A DNA stretch of 33,896 nt from Candidatus Liptonbacteria bacterium (GTDB lineage Bacteria; Patescibacteriota; Minisyncoccia; UBA6257; 2-01-FULL-56-20). Position numbers and translations under genes: made by a program. The notes under the pieces were generated by a model that was not told the origin of the DNA, made no database searches, and was given only the letters and a program-made list of their open reading frames with translations. Location: positions 1 through 33,896 of the forward strand of contig JACPLI010000023.1 in assembly GCA_016186635.1 (NCBI GenBank), in the 5' to 3' direction. The first letter of the stretch is position 1; every line of letters begins with the position of its first letter. Of the stretch, positions 20,684-28,884 are shown one piece after another.

Positions 20684-21835
20684 CTATTTCTGCTCTACCG
20701 CCTTCCCGTCCTTCACCGCTTTTACCGCGTAGTTCGCTTCCACGGGGTCGCCGTTCGCATCAAACGCGATCTTCGCCGCGGAGACACCTCCCGCGTACTC
20801 GGTCTTATAGAGTTCATCCTTAATCGCCGTTCCGTCCGTTCCCGCCTTCGCCATCACTTGCGCGAGCAGTTTCAATCCGTCATACGCCTGCGCCGAGCAC
20901 AACCCCACCTCATCGCTCCCGACTTTTGCCTTGAGCGCCGCCTTGAATGCGTCGGAGAGCGGCGCAGAAACCACCGTGTACATCGCGCCCTCGCCCGCCG
21001 CGCCCGCACCGCTCCAAATCTTCGGGTCGTCCCACCCGTCGGCGCCGAAAAGCGGCACGCCGAGCTTCAACTCCGCCGCCTGTTTCACACCCACGATTGA
21101 CCCTTCCGTGTATCCCAAGAAGTACACGAGGTCGGGCTTCGCGGCTTTCACTTTCGTAAGCTGGGTGCGAAGGTCGCGCGCCACCTGCTCATAGCCCTCT
21201 TCAGCGACAATAGCCCCACCGAGTTTCTTAAACTCATCGGCGAAGACCTGCCGGATACCGCTCCCCCAATCGCTCTTCACGTAGACAATCGCTACTTTCT
21301 TTTTCCCAAGCTTCTCATACACATATTTCGCTCCGAACGCCCCTTGGAAAAGGTCGGAGGGATAGTCACGAAAAATGTAATCCCCTGCCTGCGTAATCGA
21401 AGGCGCCGAGGAGCAATACGAGAGCACGACGCGTTTTGCCTGTTCTGCCGCACCTGCGAACGACGCGGTCTCACCGGAGCAAAGCCCGCCCAGAATCACC
21501 GGCACATTGTCCGCGTTGATGAGCTTGTTCGCCGCGTTCGACGCAACTTTCCCCGTGCACTGACCGTCCTCATAAATGACGTTAAGCGTCCTTCCCGCAA
21601 CTCCTCCTGCTTTGTTCACTTCCTCCACCGCGAGTTCCACCGCGGCTTTCGCGTTTTGCCCAATCGCCGCCGCGTCGCCCGTCAAGGGCCCGATAAAGCC
21701 GATAGTTACCGGCTCTTGTGCGACGGGTGCCGCCGGACCGTTCGCCGTCTCCGGCGACTGGAGCAAGGCATACACCCCCGCGAGCACCGCCACGATAATT
21801 ACTACCCCCAACACCAACCTCCCTGAACTGCTCAT
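20684..21835 (-). CDS. livK: Branched-chain amino-acid substrate-binding protein LivK-like
   Basis: The 383-residue protein has an N-terminal membrane anchor (about 7-25) without a lipobox cysteine, then a type I periplasmic binding fold: VTIGFIGPLTGDAAAIGQNAKAAV without interruption of motif, GGVAGRTLNVIYEDGQCTG, VPVILGGLCSGETASF and KVAIVYVKSDWGSGIRQVF. It presumably captures amino acids, possibly other small molecules. The absence of a lipobox suggests anchoring by the uncleaved helix. Confidence 0.92.
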   Translation of the reverse strand: MSSSGRLVLGVVIIVAVLAGVYALLQSPETANGPAAPVAQEPVTIGFIGPLTGDAAAIGQNAKAAVELAVEEVNKAGGVAGRTLNVIYEDGQCTGKVASNAANKLINADNVPVILGGLCSGETASFAGAAEQAKRVVLSYCSSAPSITQAGDYIFRDYPSDLFQGAFGAKYVYEKLGKKKVAIVYVKSDWGSGIRQVFADEFKKLGGAIVAEEGYEQVARDLRTQLTKVKAAKPDLVYFLGYTEGSIVGVKQAAELKLGVPLFGADGWDDPKIWSGAGAAGEGAMYTVVSAPLSDAFKAALKAKVGSDEVGLCSAQAYDGLKLLAQVMAKAGTDGTAIKDELYKTEYAGGVSAAKIAFDANGDPVEANYAVKAVKDGKAVEQK

Positions 21836-21888
21836 ATTTTGTGTATGAGATAAATTCCCCTGAAAAAGTTTGACCTTTAATTATTTCC

Positions 21889-21916
21889 ACTATACTCCCC
21901 TCGCGGAAGGGCGCAA
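21889..21916 (-). promoter_or_regulatory. Promoter for livK
   Basis: On the minus strand, TTGCGC (21911-21916) and TATAGT (21889-21894) are 16 bases apart, giving a leader of about 45 bases. Confidence 0.5.
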
Positions 21917-21945
21917 GCACAGGGAACAAGCCAAACTTATGGCTG

Positions 21946-22017
21946 TGCGCGTTGCAGGGATCGGACCTGCGACCTTTCCGATGTGAACGGAACGCTCTGC
22001 CACTGAGCTAAACGCGC
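21946..22017 (-). tRNA. tRNA-Val (anticodon CAC)
   Basis: The acceptor GCGCGTT pairs perfectly with AACGCGC. The anticodon stem TTCCG/CGGAA holds loop TTCACAT with anticodon CAC. The T arm is GCAGG-TCCGATC-CCTGC and the discriminator is A. CCA is not encoded. A TATTAT -10-like box lies at 22030-22035. Confidence 0.95.
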
Positions 22018-22039
22018 CTACAGTTCACGATAATAAAAC

Positions 22040-22069
22040 AAAAAGACGCCTTCTACAAGGCGTCTTTTT
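22040..22069 (-). terminator. Intrinsic terminator after rplL
   Basis: The 13-bp arms AAAAAGACGCCTT/AAGGCGTCTTTTT have loop CTAC and a T-run on either strand. It begins 3 bases after the rplL stop. Confidence 0.88.
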
Positions 22070-22071
22070 GC

Positions 22072-22437
22072 TTATTGGATCTCGGCTTTCGCTCCTGCTG
22101 CTTCGAGTTTTTTCTTCATCTCTTCCGCTTCCTCTTTCTTCAATCCTTCCTTCACCGTCTTCGGCGCGCCGTCCACCAAGTCCTTCGCTTCCTTGAGCCC
22201 CAAGCTCGTTACCTCGCGGATGACTTTGATGATGTTGATCTTGGTCGCACCCGATTCCTTCAGCACTACGTTGAAACTCGTCTTTTCTTCCGCTGCCGCA
22301 GCCGCCGCGCCTCCGCCCGCCGCAACCGGCGCCGCCGCACTGATGCCAAACTTCTCTTCGAGCTTTTTCACAAGCTCCGCAAGCTCAACCACCGTGAGCG
22401 TTTCGACTTTCGCAATGATGTCGTTCAGTTTTTCCAT
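22072..22437 (-). CDS. rplL: Ribosomal protein L7/L12
   Basis: The 121-residue protein has the N-terminal dimer helix ([20 protein letters not shown]), an Ala-rich hinge, and the C-terminal factor-binding domain [20 protein letters not shown]...[20 protein letters not shown]. It forms the L10-bound stalk that recruits translation factors. It follows rplJ, separated by a 64-base repeat-filled gap. No Shine-Dalgarno is seen. Confidence 0.97.
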   Translation of the reverse strand: MEKLNDIIAKVETLTVVELAELVKKLEEKFGISAAAPVAAGGGAAAAAAEEKTSFNVVLKESGATKINIIKVIREVTSLGLKEAKDLVDGAPKTVKEGLKKEEAEEMKKKLEAAGAKAEIQ

Positions 22438-22439
22438 GG

Positions 22440-22528
22440 GAGTATTCGCGAATAATGCTAATCAGGATTCAATAATGCGAATCCTATTTGCATTATTTGC
22501 CTTAATTCGCGGTATTCGCGATTACTTC
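22440..22528. repeat. GGATTC/ATTCGC repeat between rplJ and rplL
   Basis: The minus strand reads GGATTCGCATTATTGAATCC (a 6-bp-arm hairpin) flanked by ATTCGCGAATACTCCC and GAAGTAATCGCGAATACCGC. The last part encodes the L10 C-terminus EVIANTAN and its stop. The same organisation lies before rplJ and near gtrA. Confidence 0.65.
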
Positions 22529-23047
22529 TTGCGACCTTTTCGATTTCTCCTGGAGCAAATACATAAACGAGCGCAACGGCGCCGCAAGCATTCCGAGAAG
22601 CTGCGCCAAGAGCACCTCCCGCGGCGGGAGCTTGCCGATAAAGACAACTTGGTCCGCGCCAATAGCCGCGTTCCCTTTCGTATCATAGGCGCCCAGAATA
22701 TGCTTCGCCCACATGCCTTTCTCGCCGCCTTCCGGCACTTCGAGCTTCGAGAAGAATGAATACACGGGCCCGCTGATGTTCTCAACGCCCTTCTTCGAGA
22801 AAATCGTGCCTACCGAACCGCCGAACTGCTTCGCGTCGTACTCAATTCCTTTCTCCTTCAAAAGTACGTTTAGGAGCCGCTTCTTGATGACAAGGAACTC
22901 CGCTCCCGCTTCGCGTGCGGCTTTCCGCAGTTTCTTCAAGTTCTCGTTCGAAACGCGCGAAAAATCCGCGAAGACGAGCGCCTCGCTTTCCGCAAGGAGC
23001 TTCCGCCCCTTTTCAAGCTCTATTCCTTTTTGTGATTTGGTCTTCAT
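22502..23047 (-). CDS. rplJ: Ribosomal protein L10
   Basis: The 181-residue L10 begins MKTKSQKGIELEKGRKLLAE and has ALVFADFSRVSNENLKKLRK, FLVIKKRLLNVLLKEKGIEY and the C-terminal L12-binding helix (APLRSFMYLLQEKSKRSQ). I choose ATG 23045-23047, not an upstream extension running through repeat DNA. The last residues (EVIANTAN) are repeat-encoded. A classic L10 leader and promoter lie upstream. Confidence 0.95.
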   Translation of the reverse strand: MKTKSQKGIELEKGRKLLAESEALVFADFSRVSNENLKKLRKAAREAGAEFLVIKKRLLNVLLKEKGIEYDAKQFGGSVGTIFSKKGVENISGPVYSFFSKLEVPEGGEKGMWAKHILGAYDTKGNAAIGADQVVFIGKLPPREVLLAQLLGMLAAPLRSFMYLLQEKSKRSQEVIANTAN

Positions 23048-23119
23048 GCGTAGTATTCGCGAATAATACGAATTTGGATTCAATAATGCGAATCCATTTG
23101 CGTTATTAGCGATTACTCC
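23048..23119. repeat. GGATTC/ATTCGC repeat between the L10 leader and rplJ
   Basis: The minus strand reads GGAGTAATCGCTAATAACGC, GGATTCGCATTATTGAATCC and TATTATTCGCGAATACTACG, the same three blocks as between rplJ and rplL. It separates the leader terminator from the rplJ start. Confidence 0.65.
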
Positions 23120-23226
23120 AAAATAAAACAGCCCTTTCCAAAGGCCGTTCGAGAATGATGACAGTTCGTCAGATTTCCTCGGCAGGACCTACTCCCTTTT
23201 CCCCGGGACGCCCGCTGTCTTTGGAC
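23120..23226 (-). promoter_or_regulatory. L10-type leader of the rplJL operon with terminator
   Basis: The leader contains AAAGACAGCGGGCG and GGTCCTGCCGAGGAAATC, which match the recurrent GACAGC...TCCTGCCGAGG core of bacterial L10 leaders. A terminator-like hairpin follows (23128-23148, ACGG-CCTTT/AAAGG-CTGT) with a TTTTATTTT tract. L10 or L10-L12 binding would reduce readthrough, an autoregulation known for this class. Confidence 0.8.
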
Positions 23227-23232
23227 TTGATG

Positions 23233-23260
23233 AGTGTAGCACGACGGATAATCCTGTCAA
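23233..23260 (-). promoter_or_regulatory. Promoter for rplJL
   Basis: On the minus strand, TTGACA (23255-23260) and TACACT (23233-23238) are 16 bases apart. The -35 is 3 bases from the palindrome at 23264. Confidence 0.7.
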
Positions 23261-23263
23261 ATC

Positions 23264-23297
23264 CACACTTACCCATTCGTGAGAATGGGTAAGTGTG
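23264..23297. repeat. CATTCGTGAGAATG-core palindrome, copy D
   Basis: Arms of 15 bp (CACACTTACCCATTC and its complement) surround GTGA. Relative to other copies the core has one change, which on the plus strand turns the GTGC loop into a GNRA-like GTGA. It lies 15 bases after the phosphatase stop and just before the rplJ promoter. Confidence 0.85.
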
Positions 23298-23312
23298 AAG
23301 CAAAAACTCGTA

Positions 23313-23930
23313 TCAGTGGTTACGCTGCTCAATCGCAAACACATGCGTCTCTTCCGCCGGAGAGTCCTCCGCAAGAAGAAGCAGTTCCGAATTCCCGAAG
23401 TGGAACATTCTCAAAATAGTCTCCCAGTCAAGATGATAATATGCTGCGTACATCATCTTCCCTATATCGCCATGACACACGAGAAGCACATTGCCGTCAG
23501 TATGCTTCCCTTTCACCCAACTGATAACTCTCTTGCCCCGCTCTATCGCTTGCGGGAATGTTTCCGCGCCTTGGGGATTAATGAAATACACCACCGGGTC
23601 AGCCTTGATAATGTCGGGAGCGCAGAGTTTTTCGATGTCCTGAACCCGCTTTCCCGTCATAACGCCAAAATCCATTTCGGTAAGATCCTCGAGTGCAACC
23701 GGCGCTTTCATGCCCAGCTCTGCGGCGACAATTTCCGCAGTCCGCCGCGCGCGCACAAGCGGCGAGGTATACACGGCATCAAACGCAAGCTTGCGCTCTT
23801 TGATATTCTTCGCAAGCTGTTCCGCCTGCCGCACGCCAAGTTTGGTAAGCGGCATGTCGCGCCGCCCGTTTAGGATACCGTTCGCATTGTCCTCGTCCTG
23901 CCCGTGCCGGGCAATATAGAGCCGAAGCAT
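23313..23930 (-). CDS. Histidine phosphatase (phosphoglycerate-mutase-like)
   Basis: The 205-residue protein has the phosphohistidine motif in LYIARHGQDEDN near residue 9, ARRTAEIVAAEL, LTEMDFGVMTGK with the second conserved glutamate, and VLLVCHGDIGKM with the second catalytic histidine. Substrate is unknown; related proteins act on small phospho-compounds or sugar phosphates. Start ATG 23928-23930. It diverges from gpsA across 64 bases. Confidence 0.9.
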   Translation of the reverse strand: MLRLYIARHGQDEDNANGILNGRRDMPLTKLGVRQAEQLAKNIKERKLAFDAVYTSPLVRARRTAEIVAAELGMKAPVALEDLTEMDFGVMTGKRVQDIEKLCAPDIIKADPVVYFINPQGAETFPQAIERGKRVISWVKGKHTDGNVLLVCHGDIGKMMYAAYYHLDWETILRMFHFGNSELLLLAEDSPAEETHVFAIEQRNH

Positions 23931-23994
23931 GGAAACAGCATAGCACCTCTCCGACATTCCAAAAGAGCGCAAATTGAGATATAACTATACCAAC

Positions 23995-24888
23995 ATGGAA
24001 GACACCCTGATTATCGGAGCAGGCGAACTTGGACAGGCAATCAGAAAAGTGCTCGCGGAGAAACGGCTTCGTTCCGCGCTGTGGGACAGGACTCCCGGGA
24101 AGGTTCCGCACCAAAAACCTCTCTCCGTTACCGCCCCGCGCGCCGCAATTATTCTTTTGTGCGTCCCCTCGTGGGCGCTGCGCGAGGTTGCAAGCGGGAT
24201 ACAACCGTACCTCGCCCGCGGAGCGACCCTCGTTACGTTCGCAAAGGGGCTTGAGCAAACTTCGCGCAAAACCGCGGGAGAACTTCTCGCGCAGCTTCTC
24301 CCCCGGCAGCACATCGCATTCATCGGAGGACCGATGCTCGCGGAAGAATTAGAAACGAAACAAGGCGGCATGGGCATCCTCGCCTCGTCCGATGCCCGAG
24401 CGGAGCACAAGGTGCGCGAACTCTTCCGCGGCACCTCGCTCCGGCTTGAATGCATGCGCGAGATGCGGAGCGTAGCGCTCGCGGGAGTCCTCAAAAACAT
24501 CTATGCAATCGGGCTTGGTGTCGCCACCGCGCTCGAGTGGAGAGACAACCGGAAGGGCTGGTTCGCCGCCGCCGCCTTTCAGGAAATCGCGAGAATACTT
24601 CCCCTGCTCGGCGCCCCCCACGAGACCGCATACACTCCCGCCGGACTCGGGGATTTCCTCGCCACCGGCTACAGCGGCTATTCGAGCAACCACCACGCGG
24701 GGCTGGAACTCGTCGCTACCGGACACTCCACCCGCCGGAGCGAGGGAACCTACTCACTGCCTACCGTACTCAAAATTCTGGGAAAAAAGAAAAAGCAGTT
24801 CGCAATCCTTACCGCCATCGAGTCCGTGGTAGTACGTCACGCTGATGCGAAAAAAACCTTCGAAAAACTCTTCAAGAGTGAGTGCTAA
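23995..24888 (+). CDS. gpsA: Glycerol-3-phosphate dehydrogenase [NAD(P)+]
   Basis: GpsA interconverts dihydroxyacetone phosphate and sn-glycerol-3-phosphate. The protein of about 297 residues starts MEDTLIIGAGELGQAI with the GxGxxG dinucleotide motif (residues 8-13). It has LVTFAKGLEQTSRKT and IGGPMLAEEL, and the catalytic lysine in VLKNIYAIGLG (about residue 167). The substrate-binding segment is YTPAGLGDFLATGYSGYSSN. The downstream glpK overlaps its end, so they form an operon. Slightly shorter than typical (about 330), mostly at the C-terminus. Confidence 0.92.
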   Translation: MEDTLIIGAGELGQAIRKVLAEKRLRSALWDRTPGKVPHQKPLSVTAPRAAIILLCVPSWALREVASGIQPYLARGATLVTFAKGLEQTSRKTAGELLAQLLPRQHIAFIGGPMLAEELETKQGGMGILASSDARAEHKVRELFRGTSLRLECMREMRSVALAGVLKNIYAIGLGVATALEWRDNRKGWFAAAAFQEIARILPLLGAPHETAYTPAGLGDFLATGYSGYSSNHHAGLELVATGHSTRRSEGTYSLPTVLKILGKKKKQFAILTAIESVVVRHADAKKTFEKLFKSEC

Positions 24889-26041
24889 AGGGGCGCTTGT
24901 GCTGGACGTGGGCACTACGGGCGTGAAAGCGTTTGTGTTCAACCGGAAATTTGAAGTGCTTGCGAAGTCGTATGTGCGCCTCTCCAAAAAATTTACCCGC
25001 ACAGGCTGGGTGGAACAAAATCCCCGCGAACTTGCGGCAAGCTCTCTCCGCGTACTGCGCGAAGCCGTGCGCCGCAGTAAGCTTCCGCCAAGGGCGTTTA
25101 TGGGATTCGGCATCACCAACCAGCGCGAGACGACTATTCTCTGGGACACGCGCACCGGCCAGCCGGTCTATCCCGCGATCGTATGGGAAGATGCGCGCAC
25201 CAAAAAGTATTGTGAGGCGCTTCAGAAAAAACACGGCGCCGCCGTGCGCGCGAAAACCGGCTTGCCTATAGATTCTTATTTCTCCGCCTCGAAAATTCAC
25301 TGGATTCTTGCAAATGCCCCGCGAGCATCAAAGCTCGCGCGCGCCGGACGACTCGCCTTCGGCACCGTGGACGCGTGGCTCCTGTGGAATCTCACCGAAG
25401 GGCATGTGCACCGGACGGACCACACGAACGCTTCCCGGACATTGCTCTTCGATATCAAAACGTTCACGTGGGACGAAGAACTCTTGAAAATGTTTTGCGT
25501 GCCGCGCGAGCTCCTCCCGCAGGCGCAGCCGTCCGCATCGCTCTTTGGCGTGCTCCGGAAAAACGTGGTGGGCGCTCCCCTTCCCGTCCTCGCTGTCTGC
25601 GGCGACCAGCAGTCCGCGCTCGCGGCGGCAGGGCACGCCGCCGGAACCACAAAAGTAACCTACGGCACGGGCGCTTTTATCATGCAGATTACGGGCGCGC
25701 AGTTCCGCATTCAAAAACCGTTTTTCACGACGCTCACCGCAAGCCGGAAAAATCCTTACGCGCTTGAAGCAAAAGTCCCGGGCTGCGGGGCGGAAGTGGA
25801 TGCGCTTCTCCGCGCGAAGAAGCCGCTCGAGGGCGCGCTGCGGAACATCGCGCGGCGCGTGGATAACTACCTCAAGAAACTTCCCAAAAAGCCCGCACGG
25901 CTCATCGTGGACGGGGGCATCACGCAAGCGCCGTATCTCCTTGCAGCGCAGACAGCAGTTTCAAAGCTCCCCGTGAAAAAGCAGAAGATATTCGACGGCA
26001 CTGCGCTCGGCATTGCAAAGCTGATATTTAGAAAAAGTTAG
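24845..26041 (+). CDS. glpK: Glycerol kinase, internally shortened
   Basis: The FGGY kinase shows the glycerol kinase signatures LVLDVGTTGVKAFVF, GITNQRETTILWD, VYPAIVWEDART, TGLPIDSYFSASKIHWIL, GTVDAWLLWNLT, TDHTNASRTLLFDI and the catalytic VCGDQQSALAAAGH. After YGTGAFIMQITG it lacks about 100 residues that normally include the PAFSGLGAPYWD...GLTRGT region, then resumes at LIVDGGITQAPYLLA. At 398 residues against about 500, it may be inactive or altered. It overlaps gpsA by 44 bases, or 11 if the GTG at 24878 is used. Confidence 0.85.
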   Translation: MRKKPSKNSSRVSAKGALVLDVGTTGVKAFVFNRKFEVLAKSYVRLSKKFTRTGWVEQNPRELAASSLRVLREAVRRSKLPPRAFMGFGITNQRETTILWDTRTGQPVYPAIVWEDARTKKYCEALQKKHGAAVRAKTGLPIDSYFSASKIHWILANAPRASKLARAGRLAFGTVDAWLLWNLTEGHVHRTDHTNASRTLLFDIKTFTWDEELLKMFCVPRELLPQAQPSASLFGVLRKNVVGAPLPVLAVCGDQQSALAAAGHAAGTTKVTYGTGAFIMQITGAQFRIQKPFFTTLTASRKNPYALEAKVPGCGAEVDALLRAKKPLEGALRNIARRVDNYLKKLPKKPARLIVDGGITQAPYLLAAQTAVSKLPVKKQKIFDGTALGIAKLIFRKS

Positions 26042-26488
26042 CTATTTTCGCCGTAACGCGAGGTATTCCTTCACGCCCTTGAGCCACCCGCCGGAGAAAT
26101 AATCTTCCGGTGTGAAGGTGTGCATATCCACCCACCGCATTTCGGTATGCGAAGGCGGGAGGTGAATTTCTCCACCCATGAATGCCGCTTCATATCCCAC
26201 GGCGAATATCCGCACCGTTGGCTTCTCCGGCGTCGCCTCCGCCCGTTCGTGGCGCATAAATACAATCGGTTTCCCAATTCTATATTGGATTCCCTCTCCT
26301 AATTCTTCCCGCAATTTCCGCCCGAGAATGTCTTCAAGCGGCGTTGCAAACTCATCCGGCTTTATTCTTCCGCCGGGCAGGTCCCATCCCGCCACGGTGG
26401 GGCCAAATTTATCTTTCAGGACCAAAATCTTCCCGTCGTGCTCGAGGAACGCCTTGACCGCCACGAAATACATATCTTTCCCGTTCAT
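26042..26488 (-). CDS. NUDIX hydrolase
   Basis: The 148-residue protein has a divergent Nudix box at about residues 39-66: WDLPGGRIKPDEF, then EDILGRKLREELGEGI, with about four extra residues between the first glutamate and the REEL helix. Substrate unknown. Its ATG overlaps the stop of the next Nudix gene by 4 bases (ATGA), so they are co-translated. It ends one base after the convergent glpK stop. Confidence 0.85.
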   Translation of the reverse strand: MNGKDMYFVAVKAFLEHDGKILVLKDKFGPTVAGWDLPGGRIKPDEFATPLEDILGRKLREELGEGIQYRIGKPIVFMRHERAEATPEKPTVRIFAVGYEAAFMGGEIHLPPSHTEMRWVDMHTFTPEDYFSGGWLKGVKEYLALRRK

Positions 26489-27063
26489 GGAAACAATGCT
26501 TTCCTAAACTCCTCCTTTTTCTTCCCGTCATATTTCGCGCGGAGCATGTAGTTCTTGAATTCCGCGGACATCCAGAAACGCGGGTCTTCAACCAGTTCAA
26601 GAAATGCGTCGAATGAGATGAGGCGCGTGCTGATTTTTTCTCCTGCGTCGAGCTGCGGCTCGGCGGTTTTTGCGCAGTCGCGGGCGATGAAGTAATAAAC
26701 GTCGTGGAGTATCTTGCTGTTATCCCGTCCGTGCTTCATAAAAAGCGACCACTGCGCCGACGCGTAACCCGTTTCTTCGAGAAGTTCCCGCTTCGCCTCT
26801 TCAAGCGGGTCCTCTCCCTTATCCGCCCTCCCGCTCGGCAAGTTTATATTTCCCGGCCTGTCCGGCTGGTCCTGTTCCTCGATAAGAAGTTTGTCACCCA
26901 CCGTCGCAAATACTTCGATGGTCGGATAACGCCACACTCTCTCGAATACTCCGCTGGTCCCGTCAAACAACTTCTGCTCCCACTGCCACACCTCGAAAAT
27001 CTCGCCCTTAAACACCCGCGTGGCGTTTGCAGGAAGCCCCTCCCTTGGCGCAATGTTCTCCAT
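26485..27063 (-). CDS. NUDIX hydrolase, ADP-ribose-pyrophosphatase-like
   Basis: The 192-residue protein has a full Nudix box (SGRADKGEDPLEEAKRELLEETGY without break) at about residues 77-100, preceded by VWRYPTIEVFATVGDKLLIEEQDQPDR. The longer N-terminal region is like NudF/ADP-ribose pyrophosphatases. It lies 9 bases after the ABC exporter and overlaps the next Nudix gene, so the three form one operon. Confidence 0.88.
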   Translation of the reverse strand: MENIAPREGLPANATRVFKGEIFEVWQWEQKLFDGTSGVFERVWRYPTIEVFATVGDKLLIEEQDQPDRPGNINLPSGRADKGEDPLEEAKRELLEETGYASAQWSLFMKHGRDNSKILHDVYYFIARDCAKTAEPQLDAGEKISTRLISFDAFLELVEDPRFWMSAEFKNYMLRAKYDGKKKEEFRKALFP

Positions 27064-27072
27064 TTGTTCTCG

Positions 27073-28884
27073 TTAGTGCTGCAGCGCGTATAAACTGCCG
27101 AGTTTCGAATCCCGACGCTTGATGAGCGTATCGAACTTCCCGCGCTCCACAATCGCGCCCTTGTCGAACACGATGACTTCGTCTGCGTTGCGAATCGTGG
27201 AAAGGCGATGCGCCACAATAAGGAACGTTTTGTCTCCGCCGAACTCGCCGAAGAGCCGGCCCACGATGTGCTTCTCGGTTTTGCTGTCGAGGGACGACGT
27301 TGCCTCGTCCAAAATCACAATCGGGCAATCTTTATAAATCGCGCGCGCGATGCCGATGCGCTGGCGCTCCCCGCCCGAGAGATTATACCCCCGCTCCCCG
27401 ATATACGTATCCACCCCCTCGGGAAGCCGCGCGATTACGTCCTTCAGGTCGGCAACCTTGATTGCGCGCGCAAAAAGCTCGCGGTCAAAGTCGCGCATGA
27501 GCGTGATGTTTTCCTGAAACGAAAGATTGAAGAGTTCGGTTTCCTGAAGCACCACCGCAATGTTGCCGGTAACTGCCTCGCGGGACATTTCGTAAAAATT
27601 GGTTTCGCCCACGGCGAACTTCCCGCGCTTGAGCTCGTAAAGCCCAAGGAGAAGCTTTACAAGCGTGGACTTCCCGCTGCCGGAGCCGCCCGCAACCCCC
27701 ACGCGCGCGCCGCGCGGAATTTGCAAACTGAAGCGGGGAAGCCCGGCGCGGGTATTCGGATAACGGAACTCCGCGTCGGTGAGCGTGAGTGCATCCCACT
27801 CCTTCGGGAAGGGTTTCTTCCCCGAGCGCACCGCCGACTTCTCGCGGAATATCGGCATCATGCGCCCCACGTCTACCTTGAAACCGACAAGTACCGTGCC
27901 GATGTCGTTGATGTCGTTTGCGGACTCCCGCAATTTACTGAAATATACGTAGAGCACGAGGATTAAGCCGATGCTCACCGTGCCGGCAAGAACCTGCTGC
28001 CCGATGAGAAAGAGAAGAATGCCGTACGCGCATCCGTTCCATACCTGGAAAAACCGCCACTTTGTATTATTCGTGTCCGCAATCCTAAACTGAAACTCTT
28101 TGACGCTCACCTCATGCGCCTCCACCCGGGAATGCACGTGGGACTCTGCGCCCGCGGCTTTGATGGAAAGAATGTTGCCCGCGCCTTCAATATAGGTCCC
28201 GCTCGAGCGCTCAAGCGCCTGGTCGTACCCGAAGCTTAATGTTTCCATTTTCCTGCTGAACGTAATAAGTATGGTGAGAAACACCGCAACATACACGAGC
28301 GAGAATATGAAAAGCGTCCAGTGCGTAAAAAGGAAAAACAACGGAACGCCCACGAGATTCGTAAGGATAAAATACACGTTGCGGTTGGTGAGCTGGATAA
28401 GCTCGAAGAGTGCGGTGCTTCCGCCGAGCACCCTTTGGACTTTATTCCCGGTGTTCTCCTTCGCATGCCACTCAATCGAGGCATCCATCAGCCGCTCAAA
28501 TCCCTTCACCTTCGCGCGGGAACGCACCGCAATGGCGATTTTATTTAAGATGTTTTTGGTGCGAAGCCGGATAAGCGCCGCAATCGCGTAGGAAACAGTG
28601 AGAAATGCGATGAGGAGATAGAACGGCTGGAGCGGGGCGCCCGCACGGTAGCCGCTCCAAAAATCCACCACTTTCCCTATCACGAACGGCGGCACAAATT
28701 CGTAAAAGAACACCGCGAAGAGCAACGCGTTGAAAAGCGCGAATGTGGCTTTGTCGGCATCCAAAAAACCCCAGATGGCGCGGGGCACGCCCCACCACGA
28801 AAACGCGCCGTCCTCGGGCGTGAGTTTCCGGAAATGCCCCGACCGGTACTGCCCGCCTTTGAGTTCTGTCGCCACTCGCGCCAT
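27073..28884 (-). CDS. ABC exporter (fused membrane and ATPase domains)
   Basis: The 603-residue protein has a transmembrane domain of about six helices (residues 47-315) followed by an ATPase domain with Walker A GGSGSGKST (399-407), signature LSGGERQ (502-508), Walker B IVILDEA (522-528) and H-loop His559. Such half-transporters form homodimers or heterodimers that export lipids, peptides or drugs; the substrate is unknown. A truncated Nudix gene overlaps its 5' end in another frame. Confidence 0.93.
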   Translation of the reverse strand: MARVATELKGGQYRSGHFRKLTPEDGAFSWWGVPRAIWGFLDADKATFALFNALLFAVFFYEFVPPFVIGKVVDFWSGYRAGAPLQPFYLLIAFLTVSYAIAALIRLRTKNILNKIAIAVRSRAKVKGFERLMDASIEWHAKENTGNKVQRVLGGSTALFELIQLTNRNVYFILTNLVGVPLFFLFTHWTLFIFSLVYVAVFLTILITFSRKMETLSFGYDQALERSSGTYIEGAGNILSIKAAGAESHVHSRVEAHEVSVKEFQFRIADTNNTKWRFFQVWNGCAYGILLFLIGQQVLAGTVSIGLILVLYVYFSKLRESANDINDIGTVLVGFKVDVGRMMPIFREKSAVRSGKKPFPKEWDALTLTDAEFRYPNTRAGLPRFSLQIPRGARVGVAGGSGSGKSTLVKLLLGLYELKRGKFAVGETNFYEMSREAVTGNIAVVLQETELFNLSFQENITLMRDFDRELFARAIKVADLKDVIARLPEGVDTYIGERGYNLSGGERQRIGIARAIYKDCPIVILDEATSSLDSKTEKHIVGRLFGEFGGDKTFLIVAHRLSTIRNADEVIVFDKGAIVERGKFDTLIKRRDSKLGSLYALQH

